Source: Misgurnus anguillicaudatus (Eukaryota > Chordata > Actinopteri > Cypriniformes > Cobitidae). Taken from it: DNA of 64,000 nt. The position numbers were made by a program, and so were the translations under genes. Of this stretch, positions 48,084-64,000 are shown piece after piece. How positions within the stretch are numbered: position 1 is the first letter of the stretch; every line of letters starts with the position of its first letter. Where the stretch lies: assembly GCF_027580225.2 (NCBI RefSeq), contig NC_073354.2, forward strand, positions 22,341,001 to 22,405,000. Direction: 5' to 3'. The notes beneath the pieces are model-generated. The model was not told the origin of the DNA and made no database searches. It was given only the letters and a program-made list of their open reading frames with translations.

Positions 48084-50040
48084 CTGAAACAGAGTCAGTA
48101 GCAGGTCGGATCTTGTGACATATTCATAAAAATACAAGTTAAAGTAACAGTGGTTTATCTTATAATTCACATGCCACAAAAAGCGCAGGGCATTATTTCT
48201 AGGTATGTTAACAACATACCCTTTTTCTTCTTTTGGGCCCACCCTTCAGTTTTTCATACAATCGCTCTTTGTTCTAAAAAGATATAAGAAATTATTAGTA
48301 CAGTCCTCTAAAGATCTGTTTTAAAGATTGTATTATATAAACGACTAAATAAACTATGGTATAGAAGTACCCACCAAAAAAAGTAAATAGAGCTTAATCC
48401 ACAACATGTTTCGATTTGAATAATTTCTATCCTACTGAATAGAATTCTTTGACCACTGATTCAATTAAATTAACTTAAAGGTGCAGTGTGTAAATATTAG
48501 CGGCATTAATGGTGAGGTTGCAAATTGCAACCAACGGCTAAGTCCACAGCTCACCCCTCGCTTTTGAAACACATAGAGAAGCTACGGTAGCCACCACCGG
48601 ACAAACATGTCATAGTCGGAGACAACTTAGTAAAAAAAAATTGTCCTTTAAGGGCTTCTGTAGGAAAAATGGCGACTTCCATGTAAGGGGACCCTCGGTG
48701 TATGTAGCTAAAAAGGTCTCATTCTAAGGTAATAAACACATAATGGTTCATTATGAAAGGTCTTTATACAGCCCTGATCATATAGTTTTGTATATTATTT
48801 TGCATTTCTGTCAAAAGATCCTTCTAAAAATTACACACTGCACCTTTAATATATCATTATTTACTTACTGAATAATTTACTTAATGTGAATTTCATTGAA
48901 GAATGATTTATTTTCAAATTATGGGCATCCCAGTCTCTTACTAAGCCAAGTGTAAACTCACCCACTTCGCTAATGCAGGATAGTCATGCTCTGGATCAAA
49001 TAGGTGCTGATGTTTCTGGAACTCCCGACTGAACTCCGCAGTGTCTGGCGAATTCTCTAAACATCCATCAACGGCTAGAAAAATATTATTACACTTTTAC
49101 AACTGAGAAAGATGAACTCCACGTTCTCAGAGAATGTTTGAATCATACACAGAGGTTTAGTTTTGCAGCTGTATATGTAGTTATTCGTTTTGGGAAACAT
49201 TCAATCTATCTTTATTCTTGCTTGGACCAGAAAATAGTTTTTAATGTGCTATTTCATAAATTGTAGCACTGTATATTTGTGGATTCTGCCAGTTGCACTC
49301 GTAGTTGCTTACCAGTTTTTCCGAGGGGGCAAGGATTTGGGGGGTCGGGGTAACCATGGTCATCACTGAAGTCTTTGGGAACATTGTCCCCAGTTAACTC
49401 TGCAACAATGTTAGGGATGTTCCCATATGGTCCAAGATGTTGAAGTCCCTCGTGGGCACCACCTTGGACAAAGTGTACAATAATAAATTTAGAGGAAGTA
49501 GCCATTTAGTTCAAAGGAATATAAAATTGAGTAGTTATTTTGATGACAGTAATTATTTTTTATATAGTTAAAAGTAAGCAGATTGAAACAGATATTTGAA
49601 ATCTTTAACATTTCACATTGATTTCAATCTTTGACATGGTTTTACTCAGTTAATATATTAAAGATATCAATATTATATTTTTAGAAAAACACTGAATTAC
49701 AAATAAAGTACTTTATGCTGATGGTTGTATTTTTACCATACACAAAACGTTTTACTAAACTTTGATTTCGTTTATGTTTCTGAAAAACAACAGAAATAAT
49801 GCATTATTTTCTCATACCTTGGATACTAAGAGGACCCACTATGTTGGTGGCCTGATGCGCAGGATACTCGACCCTGGGCCGGGCGATACCCAGCTGCTCC
49901 ATCACACCGTGAAGCAGGCGCTGGATGTCAGCCTCCGACACCTGATCCACCGTGCGTGGACTGTGGCCAGAAACCACGGCCAACACGCCGATCACGACAA
50001 TCATAAGAACCGTGTGTGTCAGTTTGCGAGCCGAACCCAT
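47970..50040 (-). CDS. scg5: Secretogranin V / neuroendocrine protein 7B2
   Basis: Five coding exons (49818-50040, 49313-49462, 48962-49074, 48220-48273, 47970-48083) join in phase into 217 residues (human 212). 7B2 is a secretory-pathway chaperone that prevents aggregation of, and is needed to activate, prohormone convertase 2. Visible features: a signal peptide ([15 protein letters not shown]); the highly conserved [20 protein letters not shown]; the PC2-binding proline motif YPDPPNPCP; a cysteine pair (PCP and DGC); a furin site RRKR; and the C-terminal inhibitory peptide with VVAKKS. The C-terminal tail after PHF differs from mammals. Transcribed in the same direction as grem1. Confidence 0.97.
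48220..48273 (-). CDS. scg5: scg5 coding exon 4
   Basis: 18 codons, [18 protein letters not shown], ending exactly at the convertase cleavage site. Donor AGG|GTATGT. Confidence 0.93.
48475..48849. repeat. TTAAAGGTGCAGTGTG-family MITE, copy C (scg5 intron)
   Basis: Full-length copy with TTAA at both ends; lies between scg5 exons 3 and 4. Confidence 0.92.
48962..49074 (-). CDS. scg5: scg5 coding exon 3
   Basis: It encodes [18 protein letters not shown] then [15 protein letters not shown]. Acceptor TTTCTAG, donor GTGAGT. Confidence 0.95.
49313..49462 (-). CDS. scg5: scg5 coding exon 2
   Basis: It encodes [20 protein letters not shown] and on to NPCPLGKT. Donor GTAAGC. Matches the mammalian exon closely. 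Confidence 0.96.
49818..50040 (-). CDS. scg5: scg5 coding exon 1
   Basis: Start ATG at 50,040. Signal peptide, then [18 protein letters not shown]. Donor CAAG|GTATGAG. A noncoding exon probably precedes it: a donor CAAG|GTAAGA at 50,387/50,386 ends a likely 5' UTR exon. Confidence 0.95.
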
Positions 50041-50796
50041 CGCTGACGTTTACTAGTACACCAAAGATAAACAGTAAACATGGAAAGTAAAAGGTGGCGG
50101 TTTAGATAGACTATAATAAAACCCCACAGGCGTTGTTTATTTGATGTTTATATGTGCACCCTGTTGAATAATTGAAAAGCATGCAGCATAACTGCTCAAA
50201 GATAATAAAAACATCGCTGTTTGTTTACGTCATAAGTAAACAGGCTTCATAGGCCAATATTTGAACATGCGTGCATTAGAAATTCATTAGGCTACCTTAT
50301 TCGCGTTTCGGCAAAGCTAAAACAAGTGTGCTATGGCATATAAACTTACAAACGAATGAAGTAAAAAAACATATAGATATCTTACCTTGTAATATGGACT
50401 AAAAGAGAAGCTGTGTCGGGCTCAACAGAGATGCTGTCCTCCTCCACGGGTGATTTGCTCTGTTGCTAAGCAGCCGAATCATTTTTCGCTAAATTACCAT
50501 TGGTTGACGTAGTGTGACACTGCTAAAACATGTTTGTGTATTTTCTGTCAGATGATAAGCATATGTTGCTTGATAAACATTAAATAACATTTAACACAAC
50601 ATTAAACAATCAACATCCGATAAATAAAAAAACTGCATGCTAATTCCAGTGAGCTGTGACGTCATTGTCTGATACAGGCAAGGCCACATGAAAATAAGTA
50701 GCCTATTGTTTAATATCTACTATAGGAAAGTGTAGTAAAATTTCTAATAAAAGATACTATAGTGTTTTTGAACCTTACCATAGAACAGACTATTGT

Positions 50797-51214
50797 ATCC
50801 CATATGGCAAAAAATATATATTTTAAATGCTAAATACATTTTGTAGAAAGTAAAGCTCAGTTGAATATATATCAACATATACAACCTTCATATATCCACA
50901 TGTATTTTAAAATGTATTTCAAGGGCAAGCAAATACATTTTAAATAATTTTAACCTTTTTAAAACGTATGTTTACAGGTTTGTAACATCATTATGCGATG
51001 TGAAAATATTTTGTTGGATTGAAATATGGAGGGCTAGATATATTTTTAATGCTTTAAAATGTATATTTCAAAATATAAAAAAAACAAAAAATATATTGAT
51101 GAAAAAATATTTTTTTAAACATATTCCAAAATATATTTCAGCAAATATAATTTTTGGCCATTTTTGTATATTTTGAAATATATTTTAAATGATATTTTTT
51201 GCCATATGGGATAC
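50797..51214. repeat. AT-rich foldback (GTATCCCATATGGCAAAAAA)
   Basis: Termini GTATCCCATATGGCAAAAAA / TTTTTTGCCATATGGGATAC. The interior is dominated by AAATATATTT-like repeats, and CTATAGTA-rich sequence flanks both sides. Confidence 0.85.
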
Positions 51215-51836
51215 AGTTTGTCCATTTCCTATAGTAAATGCTACACAATTATAGTTTACTATAGTAATTATAGTACACTGTATTATATAGTTTACTATAG
51301 TAAATGCTATAGTGCATTATTTAATTTTTTCGTGTGGGTGTTTTGTGCTTCTGTCATTGTAATATAACAAAAAACAGCATTAACACTTATAATGGACAAA
51401 ATATAAATACATTTTATAAACACAATTCAAAGATTTCACTGGTAGTCTGTTTTCATTAACTGTTTCTGTAGGCTATTGTGTATTTTACTTCACCCATCAG
51501 GGATGATGTATTTTTAGGCCAACCCGGACACTGGTTCCCTATACAAAAAGCCCATTAATTTTTCCCATAGACTTTGGAATTATTGCGAAAAAATAAGCTC
51601 TGTGTTTGACAAATGTTTATGACACTTACACTTACAGATTAGTCTTCACAAATGAACACAATAAGAATTTTCATCATGTGAAGATTATCTTGTTGGACAA
51701 AACGTGTAAGTGTCATAAACTTTTGTTAGACACAGAGCTTATTGTTTTAAATTGAATGGGCGTTTTAGTGAGGGAAACTTCCCACTAATTTCCAGGATTG
51801 GCCTACAAAAATCTGTCATCCCTGCGGCACCCTATA

Positions 51837-53355
51837 TACAGCAGGGAAAATAAGTATTCGACACATCAGCATTTTTATTAGTAAGGGGATTTCTAAGTGG
51901 GCTATTGACACAAAATTTCCATCAGATGAAGCCATCAAGCCAAATATTGAATTCATACAAAGAAATAAGAACATTTAAGTGTAAAAGTTGAGTCATAATA
52001 AATAAAGTGAAATGACACAGGGAATAATTATTGAACACATATTTAATACTTTGTAGAAAACCCTTTGTTGTTGGTGATATCAGCTTCTAGCGTCTCTTGT
52101 ATGGAGAGACCAGTCGTCTGCATTGCTCAGGAGTGATTATGGTCCATTCTTCCACACAAATAGTCTTTAAGTCTTGAAGGTTCCTTAGGCCTCTTTTATA
52201 ACCTTTGATCTTCAGTTCTCTCCATAGATTTTCTATGGGATTTAGGTCAGGTGATTGACTGGGCCATTCAAGCAACTTCATTGTTTCCTTGGCCTTGTGT
52301 TTGGGATCATTGTCTTGCTTAAATGTTCACCCTCTTTTCATTTACATGCCTTCAATAATGTGAAGTCTGCCAGTACCCCTCGCTGAAAAGCAGCCCCAAA
52401 CCATGATGCTTCCACCCCCAAACTTAACTGTTGTTATGGTGTTCTGCGGGTGGTGAGCAGTGCCATTTCTTCTCCAAACATGGTGTGTAGAATGACTGCT
52501 AAAAAGTTCAATTTTGCTTTCATCTGACCATACCATAATCTCAATAATCCACAGGCTTCTCCAAATGCTCTTTCGCATACTTTAACCGAGCCTCAACATG
52601 CTTTTTGTTCAGCATTGGAGTCTTGCATGGTGAGCGTGCATGGATGCCATGGCGGTTTAGTGCATTGCTTATAGTTTTCTTTGAAACAATAGTACCTGCT
52701 GATGCAAGGTCTTCCTGAAGTTCTGCCCGAGTGGTTCTTGGCTTTTGGAGAGCTATCCTGATTATTCTTTTGACTCCTCAGACAGGAATCTTACACGGAG
52801 CACCTGATTGTGGCCGGTTTATGGTGAAGTGATGCTCTTTCATTTCTGGATAATGGCCCCCACTGTGCTCACAGAAACATTCAGCATTCTGGAAATGCGC
52901 CTATAACCATTCCCATCGTGCTCCCAATGCTTTTCAATGATAAGATTACAAAGATCTTGAGAGAGTTCTTTGCTTTTACCCATCATGAAGTCTTTCCTGT
53001 GTGCCTCCTGGGAAATGAGAAGCCTTTATAGGCCATCAAATAGGACTAAAGCAGCTGATATCAATTAGTACTGATAGTGGGCAGGGTTTCTCTCTCAATA
53101 CTGACAGATTTCAGGTGATCTCCTGGCTTTCTATGCCATTTTGCACCTTGTTCATGTGTTCAATACTTATTCCCTGTGTCTTTTCACTTTATTTATTATG
53201 ACTCAACTTGTATACTTAAATGTTCTGATTTCTTTGTATGAATTCAATATTTGGCTTGATGGCTACATCTGGTGGACATTTTGTGTCAATAGCCCAATTA
53301 GAAATCCCCTTACTGATAAAAATGCATGTGTCAAATACTTATTTCCCCCGCTGTA
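51837..53355 (-). mobile_element. Tc1-like transposon, decayed
   Basis: Inverted termini TACAGCAGGGAAAATAAGTA / TACTTATTTCCCCCGCTGTA within TA flanks. Minus-strand transposase remnants: 52,578-52,342 (WSDESKIELF, GGGSIMVWGCFSARGTG) and 52,281-52,087 ([19 protein letters not shown]). The catalytic motifs are still readable but the frame is broken many times. Confidence 0.94.
52087..52981 (-). pseudogene. Tc1-like transposase pseudogene
   Basis: Broken transposase of the element at 51,837-53,355. An N-terminal start (MMGKSKELSQDL) is legible at about 52,985. The DDE motifs survive in separate frames. Confidence 0.88.
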
Positions 53356-53547
53356 TAGTGCACTATTAGCTTATGTATTGATTTTCTGTAAATGGGGAAG
53401 ATCAGCTATCATCAGCTTCTGTAAATTGACTTCTTGATATATTCTTGCCTGTTACTATGTAAAGTTTAAAGACACATTTTATGAATTCATCAGTCTTTAA
53501 ACAACAACAGATACTCCAAGACAACACAGTGAGAGCACGTCACAACT

Positions 53548-53553
53548 TTTATT
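53548..53553 (-). terminator. actc1 poly(A) signal
   Basis: AATAAA on the minus strand 75 nt after the stop codon. Confidence 0.7.
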
Positions 53554-53627
53554 ACAACGGTACAATGTATATACAGCAAAAGGCACAGTACAAACTCAGA
53601 CGGACGGGTAGCTTGGTTAATAAAAGT

Positions 53628-56107
<2,480 letters not shown>

Positions 56108-56964
56108 GTTTGGTCTGGTGTAGGTGGTCCTAAACATTCAATTTGACACTTTAACGCACACACCTTTACACAGTTACATTTAAATAGAATTAACCTCAAG
56201 GCCTACGCTTAAAATCCTTCAATGCTTAAAATGATGCTAAAAAGCCTTCACTGACACATGCAGTGATTAAAGGCCAAGAGGGACACGGCAAACTATTTTA
56301 GGCATCAGCTCTTGTCGTTCCTAATGAAAGCTCTGACCAAGTGTCTTATCTGCAGCTATTTCACAGTTGCCTGATGACAAATGCCAGCAGGACGCAGCGC
56401 TCGTTCCCTCAGCTGTCTGCGAAACTGTAAGGGATCTGCTGACAACATGTGCCACTTCATTACATCTGTTGAGGAATGCCTTAATAAATGCATCCCAGTG
56501 TGATCCTATTAAACCTAGTCAGGGCCATTCTAATCCAAAAAACATCAAACACTTCAGAGCTGTCAATCAATTACATTTATATTACATTTATGCATTTGGC
56601 ACATGAAACGTCATATCAGCAACTAACAGTACTTTCAAGCTATACATTGTATTCGTTTCTGTGCTCTCTGGGAATCTCAAACGCAGTGTTGAGCTACAAA
56701 AACAAGTTACACCTTTACTAGATTTACTTATGTTTTAATCTCAACTAACATTTAAATACAGCTACAAATACAAATAATAACCAACTATATGCTGAGTTAC
56801 ACCATCTCGGTTAGAGACTATATGCAATAACGAATCAATAACCCAAACTTGAATCCCAAATGAAAGTTCCTTCTCATAAAGTCACGTATCCTAATACCGG
56901 GCTCCTTTTCAAATCTCCTTCCTCGCCGTAGTCCTTAAAGATAAATGTAGAAGCAAACACTCAC

Positions 56965-57108
56965 CGAGTTGTAGCACAAGACTGGAGTTTCCACTGGGAT
57001 GAAGGGCATGGGACAGGGATGCCCCTTAAATATGATAGGGTCTGAGTTAGGGGGGTCGCTGGGATTCAGGGGCGGGCTCAGGCATTCACACAACACCAAA
57101 TAAGAGCT
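56965..57108 (-). promoter_or_regulatory. actc1 promoter and 5' noncoding exon
   Basis: On the minus strand: a CArG-like element TCTTATTTGG (57,099-57,108; one mismatch to the SRF consensus), a TATA-type TATTTAAG (57,025-57,032), then a short exon (about 56,965-57,000) ending in ACTCG|GTGAGT. SRF/CArG control and a short noncoding first exon are typical of muscle actin genes. Start site inferred from TATA spacing. Confidence 0.65.
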
Positions 57109-58116
57109 CAAAATGGCTCATAGTAAGTAATTACTAAAATGGACAGATGTTTCTAAGGAGGTGATAGTTCCTCTTTGGTGCCAAAATAAACAGAAGTGTT
57201 GCCATTGATCTGAAATTCACAGACAAGTTGGGTGGCAAACTAAATGATATCAAGGCCTATTATTTGATGAATAGATGTTGAGGAAATGTGATGACCTTTA
57301 CAAAGACCAACCTAGTTGTCTGTGGATGTAATGATAAGTAAATGTTATGTTAACCCTTTTTCTATTAAATCATGCTATTGTTAAACTCAACACACATGCG
57401 AATAAGAAATATAATGAGTATATACATTAAACATAATACTTATATATAAAATACAACGTTATTTTTTAAAAACCAGCATTGTGGATCAAAAGGGGACCTT
57501 TGCTGTGTTGGTTCAACCAAAAATGCTGTTGAAAGATTTTCCGGGTGTATTTAACCCAACTTTTGGGTTTATCCCTTTTTGACCCAACACTGGGTTGAAA
57601 ATAACACAGTGCAGCTTTTATGTATCACATGCACTAATAGGAATGTCAGGAAATAACAATTCCCAGAGAATCCATGATCTTTGACCGACCAGTATACCCA
57701 TATACTTATTTTCGACTACACAAGGAATCAGAAGGTATCGGATACGACACTGGATGTGTGGGGTCACATTCATGCCCCAGACCTGAGTAATGGCACCTTT
57801 GTCTCTTTGGTATGTGATTGGACTTAAAGTATTTCAGACAGCTGAGAGGTATGGGGTGTTAGGAAGGGCCCGCGTCCCTCCTCTGCAACTGCTGTCCAGG
57901 ACTGCTGTTTTCTGATTGGCTCATTTCTTTCCTTTTAGGGTCATGGTGAGTGACAGGTGCTCCGGCTTGCACATCAGTGCTGACTGCTTGGCTCCAATTC
58001 CTTATTTGTCACCTTCTCTCCCTTTATCTCTCTGACTGGACACTGTGAGGAAACTGAGCGATTTTTCTCTAAATAGCCTTGGGTGTTGTGATGTGTATGG
58101 TTTGGTGTTGATTGGT

Positions 58117-58252
58117 TTACATTTACAATTGGGGAGATGCTTTAATCCAAAGAGACAACGTATACGTTTTTATGAGTATGTGTGATCCCTGGGATTGAAC
58201 CCACAACCGTTGCGCTGCTTATGCGATGCTCTACCAAATGAGCTATAGTACA
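58117..58252 (-). repeat. tRNA-derived SINE
   Basis: Minus strand: TAGCTCATTTGGTAGAGCA matches a tRNA A box and GGTTCAATCCC a B box, spaced as in a tRNA. The body ends GGATTAAAGCATCTCCCC and AATTGTAAATGTAAA, a tail like that of widespread fish SINEs (CCAAATGCATAAATGTAA type). The polymerase III promoter boxes look largely intact. Confidence 0.85.
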
Positions 58253-58460
58253 AAACATTTAGTCTTTCGTATTAATGATTTGTTTTCTTTCAACATCTTA
58301 TTAAAATGAAACATTTGATATTAAAAGTGAAAATGCCTGCTTTCTTGCGTTCGCTATCTAGCGTTTTATCGGTACTGATACTGTTCTATTTGTGATCGGC
58401 AAAGCTAATGGATGACTGGAAAAGATTGTGATATCAGTGTGATAATAGTTTGTTATCTCC

Positions 58461-58699
58461 TTAAAGGGATAGTTCACAAAAAAAAATGTCATTATTTGCT
58501 CACCCTCATGTCATTCTGAACCTGTATAAATGTCTTTGTTTCGCTGAAAAACAAACAAAAATATTTGTAATCAAGCAGGAAACAGGAGCATCATCGGTTT
58601 GGTTACAAACATGGCTCCAAATAGAAATTTATATAGGTTTGTAACACATTTAGAGTAAATAATGACATTTTTTTATTTTTGGGTGAACTATCCCTTTAA
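58461..58699. repeat. TTAAAGGGATAGTTCAC-family MITE
   Basis: Termini TTAAAGGGATAGTTCAC / GTGAACTATCCCTTTAA with TTAA on both sides. A diverged relative lies at 29,313-29,538. Confidence 0.93.
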
Positions 58700-59771
58700 T
58701 TTTCGGATTCCTGGGGTTTCCTTACAAACCCTTCGGTTGGCGTTGCCAAAGCTGGATTATGTGTTAGCATTTTTCATCACCGTAATGTTCAACCGGGACT
58801 ATCGGATGTGCTATTATTAGGTATTTTTTCACACTAGGCTCAAAGACATCTACAGAACACAATCCGTTAGGATTCCCGTGTACTGTGGCATCTTATTATA
58901 GCTATGATGCTGCTGTCTAGAAACCTGTTATTGACATGAGGTCATTGCTAATACTTTGCATTGCAATTTAGTTACTTTTATGTACTATGTGTGTAATTCT
59001 GTGACAAATGTGTAGTCATTAAACTCATAATGTTACTGGATAGGTCATATTTTTAGATCTGAGTGTTCCCAAAAAGCTATAAGAGTTGTTTTTTACTGAT
59101 GTAGGCCTGATATTTATTGGGTTGTTATCTATTTTTTGTCGGAGACCTGGTGGTCTAGCAGTGGTCAGACAAAGAAGGAAACCAACACAAGCACTTTAAC
59201 AGGGCCCTCTTTCCTTAAAAGGACATGTAGGGGACACAGGATTTGCCTGTTTAAGACAGCTGCACTCAAAGTGTGGCAACTGTTAGCCCCAAATGCTTTT
59301 AAACATTGGGAACAATGGTTTGTTTATCAACCTGTTAGTGACATGACCCTACATAAGCCATGTCATGCTGAGCCAAATATCTGCTTCTAAAAGTGTTTTG
59401 ATGGTTGTTGTAATGTTTAAGTATGTAAACATATGTAGCAAATGTGAGTTAATAGTAAAATATAACATTAAAGATGAGAAAACTTATTAACAAATGATAA
59501 ATATATAAATATCATATAAGCACTACTTTGGTATACAACTTTTTATATCTCATTAGCCAAGGTATATACTACTACTGTCATTACTAATGTGACAATAAGC
59601 TGTCAGAGTGATAAAATGTGTGTTAACAAGATCTATTGTGTTGATGTGTAGGCCTAAAGCAGCTGTTAGTATCGGACTCTTTGAAATGATGGGCTACTGA
59701 CAGGCACGCTGATCAAAAACATCCAAATAAATGATGCTCAAAATATACAATCGCTATTTTATCAACAGCTT

Positions 59772-60391
59772 CAGGGTTCCCACATCTCATTTAACTTCAA
59801 ATTTAAGGACCTTTTAAGGGCTTTTCAGGTCCAACACCCTCAAATTCAAGGACAAATGTGGAGAAACATTTCAAGTGAGAGCAAGGTTACATCGTGGTAC
59901 CTTTAAAGATATATTGTTACATTTCCCTTTTTGAGGGAACTACCGCTGCGTCACTGCGGTGACACTTTGGGGACGCCCCCATGGATAAGTGCGTCTGAAT
60001 GTGTATATCAAATACAACCAATGGTGAGGCTTAACGACAAAGACAGGGTAACGCGGGAGCCAGAAAGTATATCGCCGTCTAAAATATTGCCAAAGACGGC
60101 GTTACAGGGACGCACAAAGTATGGTAAGGGAGACGCAGCGTCTCGTTCCCTTCTCAGGGAACAAGAGTTACATACGTAACCCGAGACGTTTTCATGTGTC
60201 AAACATAACTATGCAAAAAAGCACAAGTTTAGTACGTTGGCATAAAAAGTCTAGAATTTTTATATTACCCTACACTACACAGGAAATATGGATTTTTTTC
60301 CAGAAAACTTCTTGCATAAAATAGATTCAAGCCCTTTTAATGACCTGTCTCTATAATTTTTAAAAACTTTCAAGGACCCATGGGAGCCCTG
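59772..60391. repeat. hAT-like repeat interrupted by a second element
   Basis: The left end CAGGGTTCCCACAT and right end ATGGGAGCCCTG are imperfect inverted termini. Both subterminal regions carry CAAGGAC / GTCCTTG-like blocks. A second repeat occupies about 59,914-60,184 (AGGGAAC...GTTCCCTTCTCAGGGAAC, GTTACATACGTAAC). No clean TSD for either. Confidence 0.6.
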
Positions 60392-60601
60392 CAGCTTTGA
60401 TGGGATGATTCTGAAATTCACAAGAGTCCATCATTTTAGCAGTACAGATCAATTGGCAAGTCAGAGACATGTACACTAGACACTAGAATAGAAACATTTA
60501 ATTTTGGAAACGACAAATAAAATCACCTTTACATCTCTTGGATTATATACCCAACACACCTTATATATAACTTCTGTAGTGTTGATCCTGGTCATTTAAG
60601 G

Positions 60602-60873
60602 CAGTGGTTTTCAAACTGGGGGGCCGTGAGATGGTGACGGGGGAACCCAGTTTTATGACATTTTCTAAAACACATTAATTTATTATGAATTCTGTGTAAT
60701 TAAACATAAAAAATAAGGCTACTAACCAAAAGCACTACTTTTTTGTATAAATTAATGCGTTTTAGTAAAATGTTGAGTTTTACAACAGTTTTTGTCACAA
60801 TTTTTCTTTGGGGGGCCACAAAGGAATGCACCGTACACAAGGCCCGCACGCTGAAAAAGTTTGAGAACCACTG
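60602..60873. mobile_element. hAT MITE (CAGTGGTTCTCAAAC family), copy B
   Basis: Termini CAGTGGTTTTCAAACT / AAGTTTGAGAACCACTG flanked by the exact 8-bp duplication ATTTAAGG (60,594-60,601 and 60,874-60,881). Same family as 24,811-25,110, in opposite orientation. Confidence 0.95.
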
Positions 60874-60926
60874 ATTTAAGGCATGTGCTACCGCTATTAA
60901 AGCTGACTTAAACTCAAGATGACTTA

Positions 60927-61164
60927 GGGGCGGTTTCCCAGACAGGGTTTAGGTTAATTCAGGACTAGGCCTTATTAATATTAGGTCATTTAAGAAGTTT
61001 TTACAAACATACCTTACAAAAACACGACAGGTGTGCATCTTAAGACAAAACAATGTGAATGAAAAATGTTACAATTAAACAGAACAAGTTGTTTTTAAAT
61101 TAAAGCAGCTCAAACATGCATTTTAGTCCGGGACTAGTATAAGCCCTGTCCGGGAAACCGCCCC
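60927..61164. mobile_element. Harbinger-like MITE with TTA TSD
   Basis: Termini GGGGCGGTTTCCCAGACAGGG / CCCTGTCCGGGAAACCGCCCC, with TTA on each side (60,924-60,926 and 61,165-61,167). Inner blocks (AGGACTAGGCCTTA / TAGTCCGGGACTAGTATAAG) are also inverted. Confidence 0.82.
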
Positions 61165-61954
61165 TTAAACTATTCAAATAGGATAAAGACTTATCAAAAT
61201 ATTTCTTATTGTTCGGTTATTTCTGTAACAATGTACAGTGTCTGGTCATGCCAAACTCTAGTTTTAATTTAGTAGAAATTGAGATTGGGGCGCTACAAAT
61301 ATTTGCTGTAGACAATAGGGGTCCTGAAATGAAAAAGGTTGAGAACCCCTGCACTAAAGGTTCATTGTGTCCCATGCAGTGTTTCACAATGTCCCGAAAA
61401 CACTTAGAACAACTGGTCACCAAGTCCATGCCATGAGTGCCCCAGATAATGAGTCCTATAAATATATTGAAAGCTTAAGAAGTTTCCATGTCAGCAACTT
61501 GTTCTTTATTGCAGGTGTGCATTGAGAAAACCATGTAATCCATCTACTGTACTAAAAAGAGCACAATCATAAACCTCAAGATTCCAATGGGAATTGCACA
61601 AACAAAAGTCATTCAAGTATAAGTTCACATAACATTCTTGTAAACATCACAAATTCATAATCAAGAATTAAATACAGAGGGATATTACGACCAGAAATGG
61701 ATATTATGGGGTTTATGAAAATGTACTTTCTATTAAACATGGTCAATTATGTCACATAGCTACTTGGTGCCTAATACACTTAAGACAAGCCAAAAAGCCA
61801 AAGGAGAGAAATTTTTAAGTGACAAGTTCAATCAAGCTAATTTAGCATGCACTAAACAAAATTTGGGTTAAAATAATCTAATATTAGGGTGGTCAACCAA
61901 AATGCACTTTTTCAGACCCGAAAATGATTAGATTCAAGTCAGCAGATCAGAAGG

Positions 61955-61960
61955 TTTATT
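61955..61960 (-). terminator. Candidate rrm2 poly(A) signal
   Basis: AATAAA on the minus strand 171 nt past the stop codon. Confidence 0.5.
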
Positions 61961-62130
61961 TAAATTTAAAACAAAAAATAAAAGCATTTCAATATCATTA
62001 AAACAAAAACATGTACATAAGAAAATGATCTATTCATCCTATAAAAACACTGTACAAATGCAAAATGCAAGCCTCATCGCACGGCAATAAAGTCTTTAGT
62101 TATCAAGTGTCCATTGTGGTACTGAAGGGT

Positions 62131-63991
<1,861 letters not shown>

Positions 63992-64000
63992 CTGCAAAAC

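Larger units (their letters stand above)
50041..53547. other. Intergenic, scg5 upstream to actc1 3' end
   Basis: Holds the scg5 5' UTR and promoter (about 50,041-50,500; a presumed noncoding exon ends at 50,387), an AT-rich palindromic repeat (50,797-51,214), a small foldback (about 51,540-51,820) and a Tc1-like element (51,837-53,355). No additional gene seen. Confidence 0.5.
57110..61954. other. Intergenic, actc1 upstream to rrm2 3' end
   Basis: No gene seen. Contains a diverged TTGGGT foldback fragment (57,475-57,610), a SINE (58,117-58,252), MITEs (58,461-58,699; 59,772-60,391; 60,602-60,873; 60,927-61,164), and a half hAT end near 61,335-61,357 (AGGTTGAGAACCCCTGC). 57,110-57,470 and 57,620-58,080 look unique and may contain actc1 regulatory DNA. 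Confidence 0.5.

Noticed and set aside
49762..50046. Plus-strand open frame opposite scg5 exon 1
   Set aside because: Antisense shadow of the 7B2 coding sequence.
58201..58252. A functional tRNA gene on the minus strand
   Set aside because: A and B boxes are present, but the acceptor stem does not pair convincingly and the sequence continues into a SINE body.
59931..60179. 82-codon plus-strand frame rich in charged residues
   Set aside because: It falls in a short cyprinid-type repeat with inverted AGGGAAC/GTTCCC blocks; no splice or protein evidence.
61885..61930. Another end of the TAGGGTGGTCC hAT family
   Set aside because: Only the first dozen bases match (TAGGGTGGTC), with no inverted partner or 8-bp duplication nearby.

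Overview
The window is vertebrate nuclear DNA, most probably from a cyprinid-like teleost. It has short coding exons with GT/AG junctions, AT-rich introns, dense cut-and-paste DNA transposons (Tc1, hAT, Harbinger-like and TTAA-flanked foldback elements), tRNA-derived SINE sequence and a long (TG)n tract. There are no operons or CRISPR arrays, and no virus was recognised.

Five genes can be read. (1) 1-10,805, minus: coding exon 1 (16 codons) of a ryanodine receptor, most likely ryr3, with more than 10.7 kb of its first intron running off the left edge. (2) 11,990-45,275, plus: formin-1 (fmn1), 19 coding exons whose reading phases all agree. The N-terminal half is encoded by two big, poorly conserved exons. 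The FH1 proline-rich region and coiled coil lie in exons 4-6 and the FH2 actin-nucleating domain in exons 6-19. (3) 46,706-47,242, minus: gremlin-1 (grem1), one coding exon, convergent with fmn1. (4) 47,970-50,040, minus: secretogranin V / 7B2 (scg5), five coding exons. (5) 53,628-56,107, minus: cardiac-type alpha-actin (actc1), eight coding exons giving exactly 377 residues, with a 5' noncoding exon and TATA box near 57.0 kb. At the right edge (62,131-63,991, minus) are the last five coding exons of ribonucleotide reductase M2 (rrm2).

The order ryr3 - fmn1 - grem1 - scg5 matches the mammalian 15q13-14 block, which supports the ryr3 name. In mammals fmn1 introns carry limb enhancers for Grem1, so the late fmn1 introns deserve attention as regulatory DNA.

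The intronic and intergenic DNA is a graveyard of nested transposons, several with intact target-site duplications that give the order of insertion. Many foldback repeats share a TTAAAGG terminus. One TTAAAG-bounded repeat at 15.2 kb contains a decayed THAP-type zinc-finger reading frame, pointing to Kolobok-type elements as a possible source.

The observations most worth checking are: an actc1 intron starting GA instead of GT; an fmn1 exon structure that implies two alternative N-termini; a 147-bp in-frame tandem duplication in the formin FH1 domain; and the TTAAAGG foldback group with its THAP remnant. No new biological system is evident.
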